Assembly (NCBI RefSeq): GCF_007922615.2
Contig: NZ_CP042301.2
Span: 3,518,001 to 3,582,000 of the forward strand
DNA from: Nitratireductor mangrovi
Lineage (GTDB): Bacteria > Pseudomonadota > Alphaproteobacteria > Rhizobiales > Rhizobiaceae
Length of the DNA stretch: 64,000 nt
Reading direction: 5' to 3'
Shown here: positions 47,023 through 55,651 of the stretch, piece after piece
How the letters are laid out: the number at the start of each line of letters is the position of its first letter
Numbering within the stretch: the first letter of the stretch is position 1
Made by a program: the position numbers and the translations under genes
The notes under the pieces: generated by a model
Told to the model about the DNA's origin: nothing
What the model saw: only the letters and a program-made list of their open reading frames with translations
Databases searched by the model: none

Positions 47023-48054
47023 ATGGCATGGTTCAGAAATCTGGCGGATGACGGCCTGGCGGGCAGCGCGGACTACGACCCGCACAAGCTGTCGAGCCCG
47101 CAGGTCTTCCTGCTGTCCATGCTCATCTTTCTGGCGATCGCCGGCTTTGTCGCCGCCATCCTCTACCGGCAGATTTCGTCCGCATTCTCGACCAACCCCG
47201 GCCTCAACGGCCTGATCCTCGGCGTGCTGGCCGTCGGCATCCTGCTCGTCTTCAGCCAGGTGACGCGGCTCTTCCGCGAGGTCCGCTGGGTCAACTCATT
47301 TCGCCAGGGAAGCGAGACCGGTAATCCGGTTCTGCTGGCGCCGATGAAGGTCATGCTGAGCCGCTCCTCGGCGACGGCGCTGACCACGCTGTCCATGCGA
47401 TCGATCCTCGATTCGATCGCCACTCGGCTCGACGAAAGCCGCGACATCTCGCGCTACCTGATCGGACTGCTGGTCTTCCTGGGCCTGCTCGGCACGTTCT
47501 GGGGCCTGTTGCAGACCATCGGCGCCATTGGCAGCACGATCCAGTCGCTCGATCCCGCTTCGGGCGACACCAACGACGTGCTCAATGCGTTGAAATCGGG
47601 CCTGTCGGCGCCGCTCGCCGGCATGGGAACGGCGTTTTCCTCGTCGCTGTTCGGCCTTGCCGGCTCGCTGGTGCTGGGCTTCCTTGATCTGCAGGCCGGT
47701 CGCGCGCAGAACCGCTTCTACACCGAACTCGAAAACTGGCTCTCGTCGGTCACCGATCTCGGCTCCGACATGCCCGCTCCGGTCGAAGGCGCGCACGGGG
47801 GCTCGGCCGACGAGCTGCGTCTTGTGGCTGAAAGGCTGCGGTCCTTGCAGGAGGCCGGCGGCTCCAGCCAGCGCGTCGCCACCTCGATGGCCAGCCTCGC
47901 CGAAGGCATTTCGGGACTAGTCAAGAACATGCGCAACGAGCAGCAGATGATGCGCGACTGGGTCGAGGCGCAGTCGGAAGAGCAGAAGGCAACCCGGGCC
48001 GCGCTCGAAAAGATTGCCAAGGCGCTCGACCGCCAGAAGCAGGGAGCCGACTGA
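47023..48054 (+). CDS. MotA/TolQ/ExbB-type proton-channel protein
   Basis: 343 residues. Membrane segments lie at about 27-48, 63-81, 145-168 and 195-220; 'SRYLIGLLVFLGLLGTFWGLLQTIGAIGSTI' and 'GMGTAFSSSLFGLAGSLVLGFLDLQ' are the MotA/ExbB core. A C-terminal coiled-coil tail (about 260-343) is rich in Glu/Gln/Arg. It is followed, with one base between, by a MotB-like partner. The two would form a 5:2 ion-driven motor acting on peptidoglycan. No flagellar gene is near. From memory the pair is conserved in rhizobia beside suhB/efp. Confidence 0.87.
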   Translation: MAWFRNLADDGLAGSADYDPHKLSSPQVFLLSMLIFLAIAGFVAAILYRQISSAFSTNPGLNGLILGVLAVGILLVFSQVTRLFREVRWVNSFRQGSETGNPVLLAPMKVMLSRSSATALTTLSMRSILDSIATRLDESRDISRYLIGLLVFLGLLGTFWGLLQTIGAIGSTIQSLDPASGDTNDVLNALKSGLSAPLAGMGTAFSSSLFGLAGSLVLGFLDLQAGRAQNRFYTELENWLSSVTDLGSDMPAPVEGAHGGSADELRLVAERLRSLQEAGGSSQRVATSMASLAEGISGLVKNMRNEQQMMRDWVEAQSEEQKATRAALEKIAKALDRQKQGAD

Positions 48055-48055
48055 C

Positions 48056-49087
48056 ATGGCCCTGGCGCGCGCAAGGCAACGCAATCGCGGCGTCGACTAC
48101 TGGCCGGGTTTCGTCGACGCCCTGTCGACGCTGCTGCTCGCCATCATGTTCCTCTTGTCGGTGTTCGTTCTGGCGCAGTTTCTGCTCAGCCGCGAGATCA
48201 CCGGCAAGGACGAGGTGCTCAACCGGCTGAACTCGCAGATCAACGAACTGACCCAGTTGCTGGCGCTCGAACGCTCGAACGCCCAGGACGCGGAGGACCA
48301 GCTCGCCAATCTGCGCGCGTCGCTTCAGTCGGCGCAGGAAGAGCGCTCGCGGCTGCAACAGCTTCTGGCGGCCGGGGCCGGCGCCGACGAGGCCGCGCGC
48401 GACCGCATCGGCGTGCTGTCGGACGAACTCGACGATGAGCGCCAGATCTCGCAGCGGGCGCTCAGCCAGGTCGAACTGCTCAACCAGCAGATCTCGGCAT
48501 TGCGCAAGCAGATCGCAGCACTCGAAGACGCGCTGGAAGCCTCCGAGGAGCGCGACCGCGAGTCCAACACCAAGATCGCCGATCTCGGCCGCCGGCTGAA
48601 CGTCGCGCTGGCCCAGCGCGTGCAGGAGCTCAATCGCTACCGCTCCGATTTCTTCGGCCGCCTGCGCGAAATCCTCTCCGACCGCGAGAACATCCGCATT
48701 GTCGGCGACCGCTTCGTGTTCCAATCGGAGGTGCTGTTTCCCTCAGGCTCCGACGTGATCAACGACGCCGGACGCACCGAGATGCAGAAGCTTGCCGACG
48801 CCATCCTCGACCTGCAGAAGGAAATTCCGCCCGAGATCAACTGGGTCCTGCGCGTCGACGGCCACACCGACAACGTTCCGTTGTCGGGCACGGGCCGCTA
48901 CCGCGACAACTGGGAACTGTCGACCGCGCGTTCGACCTCGGTGGTGAAGTTCCTGGTCGAAAACGGCGTGCCGGCCAACCGGCTGGTAGCCGCCGGCTTC
49001 GGCGAGTACCAGCCACTAGAAGAGGGCGATTCCCCCGAGGTTCGGGCCCGCAACCGCCGTATCGAACTCAAGCTGACCGAGCGCTAG
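48056..49087 (+). CDS. MotB-like protein with OmpA peptidoglycan-binding domain
   Basis: 343 residues. One membrane helix (about 15-40) contains an Asp in 'WPGFVDALSTLLLAIMFLL', at the site of the MotB/ExbD ion-binding Asp. A long coiled coil follows (45-190), then an OmpA-like domain ('[37 protein letters not shown]' region, ending 'NRRIELKLTER'). The long rod would span the periplasm. I chose the ATG at 48056. Confidence 0.88.
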   Translation: MALARARQRNRGVDYWPGFVDALSTLLLAIMFLLSVFVLAQFLLSREITGKDEVLNRLNSQINELTQLLALERSNAQDAEDQLANLRASLQSAQEERSRLQQLLAAGAGADEAARDRIGVLSDELDDERQISQRALSQVELLNQQISALRKQIAALEDALEASEERDRESNTKIADLGRRLNVALAQRVQELNRYRSDFFGRLREILSDRENIRIVGDRFVFQSEVLFPSGSDVINDAGRTEMQKLADAILDLQKEIPPEINWVLRVDGHTDNVPLSGTGRYRDNWELSTARSTSVVKFLVENGVPANRLVAAGFGEYQPLEEGDSPEVRARNRRIELKLTER

Positions 49088-49090
49088 CCG

Positions 49091-49444
49091 CTACCAGCCG
49101 GCCAGCACCGCGATCAACGCCAGCGCGCCCGGAACAGCCTGCACGAACAGGATCTTGCGCGAGACGGTGGCGGCGCCGAACAGCCCGGCCACCACCACGC
49201 AGCCAAGGAAAAACACCTTGATAGCAAAGCCTTCCGCTCCCAGCCACAGCCCCCATGCAAGCCCCGCGGCAAGAAAGCCGTTATAGAGCCCCTGGTTCAT
49301 TGCCAGCGCTTTCGACTGGGCCGAGAACTCCGCAGTCGTGCCAAACACCTTGCGGCCGGCGGGCGTGTTCCAGACCAGCATCTCCAGATAGAGGAAATAG
49401 AGGTGCAGCAGGGCGACAAGCCCGGTCAGGATGCTGGCGATCAT
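49091..49444 (-). CDS. DUF1304 family small membrane protein
   Basis: 117 residues with four membrane segments: 'GLVALLHLYFLYLEMLVWNTPAGRKVFG' and 'NQGLYNGFLAAGLAWGLWLG' are the DUF1304 signature. Function unknown. Ribosome site GAGGACA before the ATG. Convergent with the MotB-like gene, 3 bases apart. Confidence 0.88.
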   Translation of the reverse strand: MIASILTGLVALLHLYFLYLEMLVWNTPAGRKVFGTTAEFSAQSKALAMNQGLYNGFLAAGLAWGLWLGAEGFAIKVFFLGCVVVAGLFGAATVSRKILFVQAVPGALALIAVLAGW

Positions 49445-49599
49445 GACGATGTCCTCGTGGCGTCGAACTTGCCCCAGCTAACCCTGCAATTCGCCACCTT
49501 CGCAAGCCCCAACCGCACGGCCGTGATTGTCAGCGGTTGCAAAACGCCTACGATGGCGACCGCGGCGCAAGAAGAGCCGCGTGGGAGGGACGTTGCGAC

Positions 49600-51252
49600 A
49601 TGGCGGATGCGGACGCGATCATCGTTGGCGGAGGGTTGGCCGGTCTGGTCGCGGCGGCCGAGATCGCGGATGCCGGCAGGCGCGTCGTCATCCTCGATCA
49701 GGAAGGCGAAAATTCGCTCGGCGGCCAGGCCTTCTGGTCGCTCGGCGGGCTTTTTTTCGTCGACAGTCCCGAACAGCGCCGGCTGCGCATCAGGGACAGC
49801 CGCGAGCTCGCCTTGCAGGACTGGCTCGGCTCGGCCGGATTCGATCGTCCGGAGGATGCCTGGCCGCGCCGCTGGGCCGATGCCTATGTCGATTTCGCCG
49901 CCGGCGAGATGCGGTCCTGGCTTCACGGAATGGGCATGCGCTGGTTCCCGGTCGTCGGTTGGGCCGAGCGCGGCGGCGGGTTCGCGCATGGCCACGGCAA
50001 CTCGGTGCCGCGGTTCCACATCACCTGGGGGACCGGGCCCGGTGTGCTGGAACCGTTCCTGCGCCGGGTACGCGAACATGCCGATGCGGGCCGCATCGAG
50101 CTGAGGTTCCGCCACCGCGTCAGCCGCCTCATCAAGACCGATGGCGCAGTCAGCGGCGTGGCCGGCGAGGTGCTTGAGCCGTCAACGGCCGAGCGCGGGC
50201 AGAAGTCGGGCCGCACCGTCACCGGCGAGTTCGAGCTTGGCGCTGGAGCGGTCGTCGTCGCCAGCGGCGGCATCGGCGGTGATTTCGATCTGGTGCGCAA
50301 GAACTGGCCCGTCGACCGGCTCGGCCTGCCGCCGGTCACCATGGTCGCCGGCGTGCCGCACCATGTTGACGGCCGCATGCTGGCGATCACCAAGGAGGCG
50401 GGCGGCACGATCATCAACGCCGACCGAATGTGGCACTATACCGAAGGCGTCAAGAACTGGGCCCCGATCTGGCCACAGCACGGCATCCGCATCCTGCCCG
50501 GTCCGTCCTCGCTCTGGTTCGACGCCACCGGCAACCGGCTGCCGGCGCCCTGCCTGCCCGGCTTCGACACGCTGGCGACCCTGAAGCATATCCTGGCCAC
50601 CGGGCACGACTATTCCTGGTTCGTGCTCACCCAGAAGGTCATCAAGAAGGAATTCGCGCTGTCGGGGTCCGAACAAAATCCGGACTTCACCTCCAAGAGC
50701 TGGCGCGAAGTTCTGAAAAGCCGTCGCGGTGCCGGCGCGCCGCCGCCCGTAGAGGCCTTCAAGGAAAAAGGCGAGGACTTCATCGTCCGCGACACGCTCG
50801 CCGATCTCGTCGACGCCATGAACGCGCTCGCCGGCGAAAAGCTGATAGACCATGATCGGCTCAAGGCGCAGATCGAGGCACGTGACCGCGAGATCGACAA
50901 TCCCTTCTCCAAGGACGCCCAGGTCACCGCCATTCGCGGCGCACGCAACTATCTCGGCGACAAGCTGATCCGCACCGCCGCGCCGCACAAGATCCTCGAC
51001 CCGGCCAACGGGCCGCTGATTGCGGTGCGCCTCCACATCCTCACCCGCAAGACGCTTGGCGGACTGCACACCAATCTCGACAGCCAGGTGCTGGGACACT
51101 CCGGCGACCCGGTGCCAGGCCTTTATGCCGCCGGCGAGGTGGCAGGCTTCGGCGGCGGCGGCTATCACGGCTATAATGCGCTCGAAGGCACTTTCCTTGG
51201 CGGCTGCATCTTTTCGGGGCGCAATGCCGGCCGCCACATTGCCCGGGCCTAG
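49600..51252 (+). CDS. FAD-binding dehydrogenase (KstD/fumarate reductase-like flavoprotein)
   Basis: 550 residues. The N-terminal dinucleotide motif is 'AIIVGGGLAGLVAAAEIADAG', the flavoprotein block 'VVVASGGIGGDFDLVRKNWP', and the C-terminal FAD closure 'GLYAAGEVAGFGGGGYHGYNALEGTFLGG' (core 'GLYAAGEVAG'). Similar to 3-ketosteroid delta-1-dehydrogenase relatives that desaturate ring substrates; the actual substrate is not evident. GGGAGGGA precedes the ATG at 49600. Next to an FCD regulator and a nitroreductase, suggesting a small catabolic unit. Confidence 0.88.
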   Translation: MADADAIIVGGGLAGLVAAAEIADAGRRVVILDQEGENSLGGQAFWSLGGLFFVDSPEQRRLRIRDSRELALQDWLGSAGFDRPEDAWPRRWADAYVDFAAGEMRSWLHGMGMRWFPVVGWAERGGGFAHGHGNSVPRFHITWGTGPGVLEPFLRRVREHADAGRIELRFRHRVSRLIKTDGAVSGVAGEVLEPSTAERGQKSGRTVTGEFELGAGAVVVASGGIGGDFDLVRKNWPVDRLGLPPVTMVAGVPHHVDGRMLAITKEAGGTIINADRMWHYTEGVKNWAPIWPQHGIRILPGPSSLWFDATGNRLPAPCLPGFDTLATLKHILATGHDYSWFVLTQKVIKKEFALSGSEQNPDFTSKSWREVLKSRRGAGAPPPVEAFKEKGEDFIVRDTLADLVDAMNALAGEKLIDHDRLKAQIEARDREIDNPFSKDAQVTAIRGARNYLGDKLIRTAAPHKILDPANGPLIAVRLHILTRKTLGGLHTNLDSQVLGHSGDPVPGLYAAGEVAGFGGGGYHGYNALEGTFLGGCIFSGRNAGRHIARA

Positions 51253-51300
51253 CGGTCCTGTCGTCGGGCAACGATTGTCTGGCGGCAATGCGCCGATGAC

Positions 51301-52002
51301 ATGCAACTGAAACCGGACACGAGGAGCGGGGCGGTCTTGAACGTGAATGCGGTCTCCACGGTTGACGAGGTCACCGCCGCGATCGTCGCGGCCGTACGCG
51401 CCGGACGCATCGTGCCCGGCCAGCGCCTGACCGAGGCCGAATATTCCGCCCGCCTCGGCGTCTCGCGCTCGTCCGTGCGCGAGGCGTTCCGGCGACTGAC
51501 TGCAGACGGGCTGCTCGATTTCGCCCCGCATCGCGGGGTCGCCGTACGCCAGCTGACCCGCAAGGAAGTCGACGACCTGTTCGCGATCCGTGGCACGCTG
51601 GAAGCGCTTGTCGTATCACTCGCCACGCGCCGCCTTCATGCCGAACCGGATGAACTCGTCGCCCTGCGCCGCGAAATGGACGAGGCGGCCACGGCCGGCG
51701 ACATGAACCGCTTCACGGGCGGCAATGCCCGCTTCCACGCGCTGCTGGCGGCGTCCGCCGACAATCCGCTGCTCGCGCAGACGCTGACGCGGCTTTCGAA
51801 CACAATCTACTGGCTGCAGTTTCGCGTCCTGGTCGATCGTCCGGCCGTTTTCGACACCAACCGCGAACACGACAGGATCGTCGACGCCATTGTGGCCGGC
51901 GACGCCGCGGCGGCGGAAGCTGCCATGCGCGACCATGTCGAGCGGTCTCGACGCCTTATCCAGTCGCTGTCGGACGAGCATTTCGCAGCTTCACCGGCTT
52001 GA
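51301..52002 (+). CDS. GntR family regulator, FCD (FadR) subclass
   Basis: 233 residues. Winged helix '[44 protein letters not shown]' (core '[14 protein letters not shown]') and a C-terminal FCD domain with the His/Asp pocket ('[19 protein letters not shown]', '[17 protein letters not shown]'). It probably represses the neighbouring genes until its acid ligand is present. It ends inside the -35 of the next promoter. Confidence 0.9.
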   Translation: MQLKPDTRSGAVLNVNAVSTVDEVTAAIVAAVRAGRIVPGQRLTEAEYSARLGVSRSSVREAFRRLTADGLLDFAPHRGVAVRQLTRKEVDDLFAIRGTLEALVVSLATRRLHAEPDELVALRREMDEAATAGDMNRFTGGNARFHALLAASADNPLLAQTLTRLSNTIYWLQFRVLVDRPAVFDTNREHDRIVDAIVAGDAAAAEAAMRDHVERSRRLIQSLSDEHFAASPA

Positions 52003-52028
52003 CACGAAATATTGTCTGACAATATTGT
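51999..52028 (+). promoter_or_regulatory. Promoter with overlapping GntR/FadR-type operator
   Basis: The consensus -35 TTGACA (51999-52004) and TATTGT (52023-52028, 18-base spacer) flank a perfect palindrome AATATTGTC-T-GACAATATT (52008-52026). Its core TTGTCTGACAA fits the FadR-subclass pattern TnGTnnnACnA. A looser repeat TTGTCAGTCAA follows at 52025-52035. Bound regulator would block polymerase. Confidence 0.7.
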
Positions 52029-52060
52029 CAGTCAAGATCGAGATGCCTCAGGAGACTCGG

Positions 52061-52750
52061 GTGACCGTTGCCGCGACCAAGGAATACCATCCCGTGCCGT
52101 TGCCCGACTATGTCGAGCTTCCCGTCGAGGAGATGCGCAGGCGCGCCCAGGCCTTCTATGACGAGATCAGGACGCGCCACACCGTGCGCGACTTTTCAAG
52201 CCGCTCGGTGCCGCGCGACATCATCGAGACCTGCATTCGCGCCGCCGGCACCGCGCCCAACGGCGCCAACCACCAGCCATGGCATTTTGCCGTCATCGGC
52301 GATCCGGCCGTCAAGCGGCGCATCCGCGAGGCGGCCGAGGTCGAGGAGCGCGCCTTCTACGAAGGCCGCGCCGGAGAGGAATGGCTCCAGGCGCTGGCCC
52401 CGCTCGGCACCGACGCCGAGAAGGCGTTCCTGGAGGAGGCGCCGTGGCTGATCTGCGTCTTCGGCGAGCGCCGCAGCCGTTCGGCCGACGGGGTCAGGCG
52501 CAAGAACTACTATGTGCCGGAATCGGTCTCGATTGCCACCGGCTTCCTGATCGCTGCCCTGCACCACGCCGGCCTTGCGACACTCACGCACACGCCGAAC
52601 CCGATGAGCTTTCTCAACGAACTCTGCGGCCGCGACCCGCACGACAAACCCTATATCCTGATGGTTGTCGGTTATCCGAAGGAGGGCGCGACCATCCCCG
52701 CCCACGCCATGGAAAAGAAGCCGCTGGAGGAGATCGCGACGTTCCTGTGA
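52061..52750 (+). CDS. Nitroreductase family protein
   Basis: 229 residues. FMN-binding blocks '[40 protein letters not shown]' (core '[15 protein letters not shown]') and '[25 protein letters not shown]'. It reduces nitro, quinone or iodinated substrates with NAD(P)H. A GTG at 52061 has GGAGA six bases upstream; the ATG at 52043 lacks such a site and would add six residues. Controlled by the promoter/operator directly upstream. Confidence 0.9.
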   Translation: MTVAATKEYHPVPLPDYVELPVEEMRRRAQAFYDEIRTRHTVRDFSSRSVPRDIIETCIRAAGTAPNGANHQPWHFAVIGDPAVKRRIREAAEVEERAFYEGRAGEEWLQALAPLGTDAEKAFLEEAPWLICVFGERRSRSADGVRRKNYYVPESVSIATGFLIAALHHAGLATLTHTPNPMSFLNELCGRDPHDKPYILMVVGYPKEGATIPAHAMEKKPLEEIATFL

Positions 52751-52777
52751 CCCGCTGCGCCGCCGTAGCGGCCGAAA

Positions 52778-54580
52778 CTACTCCGCCGCCTTGCGGAACG
52801 CGCCGGCGCCGAGCTCGAACTGCAGCCGCGCCAGCCGCGCATAGACGCCGTCCTTCTCGACCAGGCTCGCATGCGTCCCTTCCTCGACGATGCGCCCGTC
52901 CTCCAGCACCAGGATGCGGTCGGCCTTGAGCACGGTCGCCAGCCGGTGCGCGATGACGATCGTGGTGCGTTCCTGCATCAGCCGCTCGAGCGCGGCCTGC
53001 ACCAGCGTCTCGCTCTCCGCATCGAGCGCCGAGGTCGCCTCGTCGAGCAGCAGGATCGGCGCGTCGCGCAGGATGGCGCGGGCGATCGCCACCCGCTGCC
53101 GCTGGCCGCCGGAAAGCGTGACGCCGCGCTCGCCGACGGGCGTGTCGTAGCCCTTGTCGAGCTTCATGATGAATTCTTCCGCATGCGCGTCGCGCGCTGC
53201 CGCGACGATCTCCGCCTCGCTCGCGTCCGGTCGGCCGAAGGCGATGTTGTCTCGTATGCTAGCGGCGAAGATCGTCAGGTCCTGCGGCACCAGCGCGATG
53301 CGGCTCCGCGCCTCCTTCGGGTCGGCTTCGGCAAGGTCGACGCCGTCGATCAGTACCTCGCCCGCCTGCGGATCGTAGAAGCGCAGGAGCAGCGAAATGA
53401 CGGTGCTCTTGCCGGCGCCCGATGGGCCGACGATCGCGATCGTCTCGCCACGCCGGGCGGTGAAGGACAGCCCGTGCAGGGCCGACTGGTCGGGGCGTGA
53501 GGGATAGGCGAATTCGACGTCGCGGAACTCGACCTCGCCGCGCGCCGGTTCCGGCAACGGCACCGGATGGGCCGGGGTAGCAATCGGGGAGGTCTCGGCG
53601 AGAAGCTCGGTCAGCCGCTCGGCCGCCCCCGCCGCCTGGCTGAGTTCGCCCCAGACCTCCGACAGCGCGCCCAGCGCCCCGGCGGCAAACACCGAATAGA
53701 GCAGGAACTGGCCGAGCGTACCTGGCGTGATCGCGCCGGAAAGCACGTCGCGCGAGCCCATCCACAACACCGCCACCACCGAGGAAAACACCATGAAGAT
53801 GGCGAAGAAGGTGAGGAAGGAGCGTGCGAAGATCGACGACTGCGCGGCGCGGAAGGCGCTTTCGACCGCGGCGGCGAATTTTTTCGCCACGAAGCCTTCA
53901 TTCGTGAAGGCCTGCATGGCGCGCACGGCGCCGATCTGCTCGCTGGCGAACGCCGTCGCCTCGGCAAGCGTGTCCTGGGCGGCGCGCGACTTGCGCCTGA
54001 CCGAGCGCCCGAACCCCACCAGCGGCAGGACGATGACCGGGATGGCCGCGATCACCAGCAGCGACAGTTTCGGACTGGTGACGACCATCATCGCCAGCGC
54101 GCCGAGCCCGAGGATGGTGTTGCGCAAGGCAAGCGACGCGGTCGCACCGACCGCCGACTTGATCTGCGTCGTGTCGGCTGTCAGCCGCGACACGATCTCG
54201 CCCGACTGCACCTTGTCGAAAAAGCCGGGTGAGAGGCTGGCGACATGGGCGAAGACGTCGCGGCGCACGTCCGCGACCACACGCTCGCCGAGCGAGATGA
54301 CGAAATAGTAGCGGCAGGCCGAGGCGAGCGCGAGGACGGCGGCGATCACGATCAGCATCGAGAAATAGTTGGCGATGAAGGTCGAATCCTGGCCGGAAAA
54401 ACCGTGATCGACCATGCGCCTGACCGCCAGCGGCAGGGTCAGTGTCGTACCGGCCGCCAGGAGCAGGAAGAACACTGCGCCCGCCACCAGCCGCGGATAG
54501 CGGCCGAGATAGGGAAACAGCGTCGCCAGCGGCCTGAGCGACCGTCTGCGTGCCTCCGCATCTGCCGCCTGCTCCGCCAT
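52778..54580 (-). CDS. ABC transporter, fused membrane and ATPase domains (exporter type)
   Basis: 600 residues: six membrane segments (about 30-310), then an ATPase with Walker A 'IVGPSGAGKSTVISLLLRFYDP' (core 'GPSGAGKS'), signature 'LSGGQRQRVAIARAI', Walker B 'ILLLDEATSALD' and 'IAHRLATV'. It resembles lipid A/multidrug half-exporters (MsbA-like) that dimerise. I chose MAEQAADAEARRR at 54580; the upstream frame lacks family sequence. Convergent with the nitroreductase. Confidence 0.93.
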   Translation of the reverse strand: MAEQAADAEARRRSLRPLATLFPYLGRYPRLVAGAVFFLLLAAGTTLTLPLAVRRMVDHGFSGQDSTFIANYFSMLIVIAAVLALASACRYYFVISLGERVVADVRRDVFAHVASLSPGFFDKVQSGEIVSRLTADTTQIKSAVGATASLALRNTILGLGALAMMVVTSPKLSLLVIAAIPVIVLPLVGFGRSVRRKSRAAQDTLAEATAFASEQIGAVRAMQAFTNEGFVAKKFAAAVESAFRAAQSSIFARSFLTFFAIFMVFSSVVAVLWMGSRDVLSGAITPGTLGQFLLYSVFAAGALGALSEVWGELSQAAGAAERLTELLAETSPIATPAHPVPLPEPARGEVEFRDVEFAYPSRPDQSALHGLSFTARRGETIAIVGPSGAGKSTVISLLLRFYDPQAGEVLIDGVDLAEADPKEARSRIALVPQDLTIFAASIRDNIAFGRPDASEAEIVAAARDAHAEEFIMKLDKGYDTPVGERGVTLSGGQRQRVAIARAILRDAPILLLDEATSALDAESETLVQAALERLMQERTTIVIAHRLATVLKADRILVLEDGRIVEEGTHASLVEKDGVYARLARLQFELGAGAFRKAAE

Positions 54581-54770
54581 GATTGCTCCCGAATACGATC
54601 TGCCGCCACGCGGCGTCCCGGTCTTGTGAATCCTGAGCGCCTGATGTATAGGCCCGCCAACCATTGCCGAAGCCGTAGCCGTGAATGGCCGCGGCTTCAA
54701 GCTTTACAGGGCAGGCGCATCGCCGCAGGCGGGCGGGCCGACAGCGCCCCGGAAGATCAGGACGAGACCG

Positions 54771-54992
54771 ATGAAAGCCAAGATCCACCCCGACTACCAC
54801 ACCATCAAGGTCGTGATGACCGACGGCACCGAATATGTCACCCGCTCCACCTGGGGCAAGGAAGGCGACACGATGCATCTCGACATCGACCCGACCACGC
54901 ATCCGGCTTGGACCGGCGGCCATCAGCACCTGCTCGACCGCGGCGGCCGCCTGTCGAAGTTCAAGAACAAGTTCGCCAATCTCGGCATCTGA
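54771..54992 (+). CDS. rpmE: 50S ribosomal protein L31
   Basis: 73 residues, [19 protein letters not shown], full length. No cysteine at the zinc positions, so it is the zinc-free (C-minus) form, common in alphaproteobacteria. It bridges the ribosomal subunits. The start is fixed by family match at 54771. A terminator follows directly. Confidence 0.96.
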   Translation: MKAKIHPDYHTIKVVMTDGTEYVTRSTWGKEGDTMHLDIDPTTHPAWTGGHQHLLDRGGRLSKFKNKFANLGI

Positions 54993-55023
54993 GCCGCGAC
55001 GCGAAATCTTGCGGCATGTCAGG

Positions 55024-55050
55024 AACCCCGCTTCGGCGGGGTTTTCTTTT
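55024..55050 (+). terminator. Terminator after rpmE
   Basis: AACCCCGC (55024-55031) and GCGGGGTT (55036-55043), tetraloop TTCG, followed by TTCTTTT. Confidence 0.88.
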
Positions 55051-55058
55051 GTCAATCT

Positions 55059-55092
55059 CCGGTATATTGTTCATCATTGAACAATATACCGG
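55059..55092. promoter_or_regulatory. Perfect 15-bp inverted repeat overlapping the ribosome site of the NTF2-like gene
   Basis: CCGGTATATTGTTCA (55059-55073), loop TCAT, TGAACAATATACCGG (55078-55092). The right arm ends in the first bases of GGAGGAG (55091-55097), which serves the ATG at 55102. As DNA it could be an operator; as RNA it would be a stable hairpin beside the ribosome site. It is far more AT-rich than its surroundings. Confidence 0.75.
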
Positions 55093-55101
55093 AGGAGCGC
55101 C

Positions 55102-55524
55102 ATGTCCGCCGCCGCCAACAAGAAGCTGATGCAGTCGATCTTCGACGCCCTTGCGAACGGTGACGGGCGCCCCTTCAACGAGGCAATGGCCGAGGATTTC
55201 ATTTGGGTGATGATCGGTTCCAATTCCTGGTCGGGCACCTATCGCGGCCGCGACGCGGTACGCCGCGACCTGCTCAAGCCGCTGATGAAGGAATTTGCCA
55301 CCCGCTACACCAACACCGCACAGCGCATGGTGGCCGAGGGCGACATGGTCGTCGTGGAATGCCGCGGCGACGTCGTGACCAAGTCCGGCAAGCCCTACAA
55401 CAACCGCTATTGCTGGGTGTGCCGCCTGCGCGATGGCCAGCTGGTCGAACTGGTTGAGTATATGGACACCCAGCTCGTCGCGGACACGCTCGGGCCAAGG
55501 CCGAACGTGGCTGCCGCCGGATGA
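55102..55524 (+). CDS. NTF2-like/SnoaL-fold protein
   Basis: 140 residues: 'LMQSIFDALANGDGRPFNEAMAEDFIWVMIGSNSWSGTYRGRDAVRRDLL' (core 'AEDFIWVMIGSNSWSGTYRG') and 'RLRDGQLVELVEYMDTQLVADTLG'. A cone-shaped alpha+beta fold used as isomerase, dehydratase or ligand binder. Cytoplasmic, substrate unknown. Controlled by the hairpin/operator just upstream. Confidence 0.85.
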   Translation: MSAAANKKLMQSIFDALANGDGRPFNEAMAEDFIWVMIGSNSWSGTYRGRDAVRRDLLKPLMKEFATRYTNTAQRMVAEGDMVVVECRGDVVTKSGKPYNNRYCWVCRLRDGQLVELVEYMDTQLVADTLGPRPNVAAAG

Positions 55525-55592
55525 TCGCCGCGTCGAACACCAGTAGTTCGCTATCCGTCAAACCAACGCCGCGAGCCGCCCAGCACTAAGCA

Positions 55593-55622
55593 GTGTGCAT
55601 CAGAAGATTTTTTGATGCACAC
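55593..55622. repeat. Perfect 10-bp inverted repeat between convergent genes
   Basis: GTGTGCATCA (55593-55602) and TGATGCACAC (55613-55622) around GAAGATTTTT. It lies between the NTF2-like and TrmH-type genes. The T-run is in the loop, so it is not a classical terminator. Confidence 0.6.
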
Positions 55623-55651
55623 ACGAGGTGCGGCGCCATTTCCCGTCCGGA

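Noticed and set aside
47023..49087. Zorya anti-phage system (ZorA/ZorB)
   Set aside because: The MotA/MotB-like pair has the right shape, but no ZorC, ZorD or ZorE gene is next to it: the neighbours are hemolysin III and DUF1304. Treated as a core rhizobial motor pair.
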